NCBI GenBank assembly: GCA_002420105.1
Contig: DIHJ01000106.1
Span: 1,184-6,735, forward strand
Direction: 5' to 3'
Length of the DNA: 5,552 nt
Source: Nitrospira sp. UBA5699
GTDB taxonomy: Bacteria > Nitrospirota > Nitrospiria > Nitrospirales > Nitrospiraceae
Positions 5,122 to 5,552 of the stretch are shown piece by piece. Positions within the stretch are counted from its first letter, which is position 1; the number at the start of each line of letters is the position of its first letter. The position numbers were made by a program, and so were the translations under genes. Under the pieces are notes generated by a model that worked only from the letters and a program-made list of their open reading frames with translations, was not told the origin of the DNA and did no database searches.

Positions 5122-5552
5122 ATGAATCCACGGGTTGCAGGAACGATCGCCAAAGCGGCGGGGCCGCTGTTTCACCCGATCGTGCTGTCGTATCTCCTGA
5201 TTCATGACGTCGGCTCCTGGAGGTTCGTTCCGGCATGGTTTCGATCGTTCAGGCGGACGTTTTCTCCGTTGAGCGCGGCAGTCCCCTGGTTGCCGTTCAA
5301 AGCCACCAGTTGGCTTGAGTCCTATCTGCGAAGCGACATGAAGGTGTTTGAATACGGGTCGGGCGGCTCGACCATTTTTCTGACGCAGCATTCGGGAGAG
5401 GTGTTTACGGTCGAGCACGATCGAATCTGGCACGGTCTTGTCGCGGCGGCTTTGTCCCGGCGCGGCGTCACCAATTGCCGCTGCGTACTCTGCGAGCCTC
5501 GGCCTATCGAGAGGTCGTCCGCGGAAGTCAGCGGCTCCGGCTGCGAGGGCGT
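5122..5552 (+). CDS. SAM-dependent methyltransferase-like protein, N-terminal part
   Basis: The frame is open from the ATG at 5122 to the right edge, giving 143 residues; the C-terminus is missing. After a region with aromatic and basic residues (about 20-64), the sequence WLESYLRSDMKVFEYGSGGST (64-84) carries the class I methyltransferase motif I, with the glycine loop EYGSGGST at 77-84. TVEHD (96-100) follows as the second strand ending in the acidic residue that normally holds the ribose of SAM. NCRCVLCEP at 118-126 may belong to the next strand. This fits small methyltransferase-fold proteins found in glycan clusters, which modify sugars or undecorated acceptors; the substrate is unknown. 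The gene begins 24 bp after the tandem-domain gene, so it is probably in the same operon. The ribosome site is weak (AGG near 5109), and the start is supported mainly by frame and spacing. Confidence 0.75.
   Translation, partial: MNPRVAGTIAKAAGPLFHPIVLSYLLIHDVGSWRFVPAWFRSFRRTFSPLSAAVPWLPFKATSWLESYLRSDMKVFEYGSGGSTIFLTQHSGEVFTVEHDRIWHGLVAAALSRRGVTNCRCVLCEPRPIERSSAEVSGSGCEG

Noticed and set aside
4303..5433. A 376-codon minus-strand open frame across the tandem-domain and methyltransferase genes
   Set aside because: It spans two + strand genes and their gap, has low-complexity Arg/Pro/Ala-rich sequence and no domain pattern, while both + strand frames have recognisable structure.

Overview
The window looks like part of an exopolysaccharide or envelope-glycan locus from a GC-rich Gram-negative bacterium. 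Five genes or gene parts are recognisable, plus a divergent control region. The + strand genes are about 60% G+C. A near-consensus sigma-54 promoter and families often seen in exopolysaccharide clusters are consistent with Nitrospirota or a (delta)proteobacterial-type lineage, but no marker gene fixes the taxon, so this is a weak inference.

Layout. Positions 1-676 (minus strand) hold the N-terminal 225 residues of an exported right-handed beta-helix protein that runs off the left edge. Its body is much more AT-rich than its signal-peptide region. Positions 677-1091 are a non-coding divergent intergenic region. It carries a strong sigma-54 promoter reading left (766-781), a perfect 15-bp dyad (838-852) at a distance typical for an enhancer site, and weaker candidate signals for the rightward genes. 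Positions 1092-2009 encode a divergent polysaccharide deacetylase. Positions 2010-2160 are non-coding but rich in inverted repeats. Positions 2161-3006 encode a diverged homologue of the acetyl-CoA carboxylase carboxyltransferase alpha subunit (AccA) that seems to have lost the glycine-rich active-site loops. Positions 3045-4142 encode a membrane acyltransferase of the acyltransferase-3 (OafA/NodX) family. Positions 4150-5097 encode an unrecognised protein built from two diverged copies of a Cys/Trp-containing domain. Positions 5122-5552 are the start of a SAM-dependent methyltransferase-like protein, cut by the right edge.

How they may work together. The four genes from 2161 onward are tightly spaced (38, 7 and 24 bp gaps) and probably form one operon, with the deacetylase possibly at its head. 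Deacetylase, O-acyltransferase and methyltransferase are all polymer-decorating or tailoring functions. The AccA-like protein and the tandem Cys-domain protein are the unexplained members. An acyl-donor-related or structural role for the AccA-like protein beside the acyltransferase is an attractive hypothesis but only an inference. The divergent beta-helix protein may be an exported partner acting on or binding the polysaccharide, under separate sigma-54 control.
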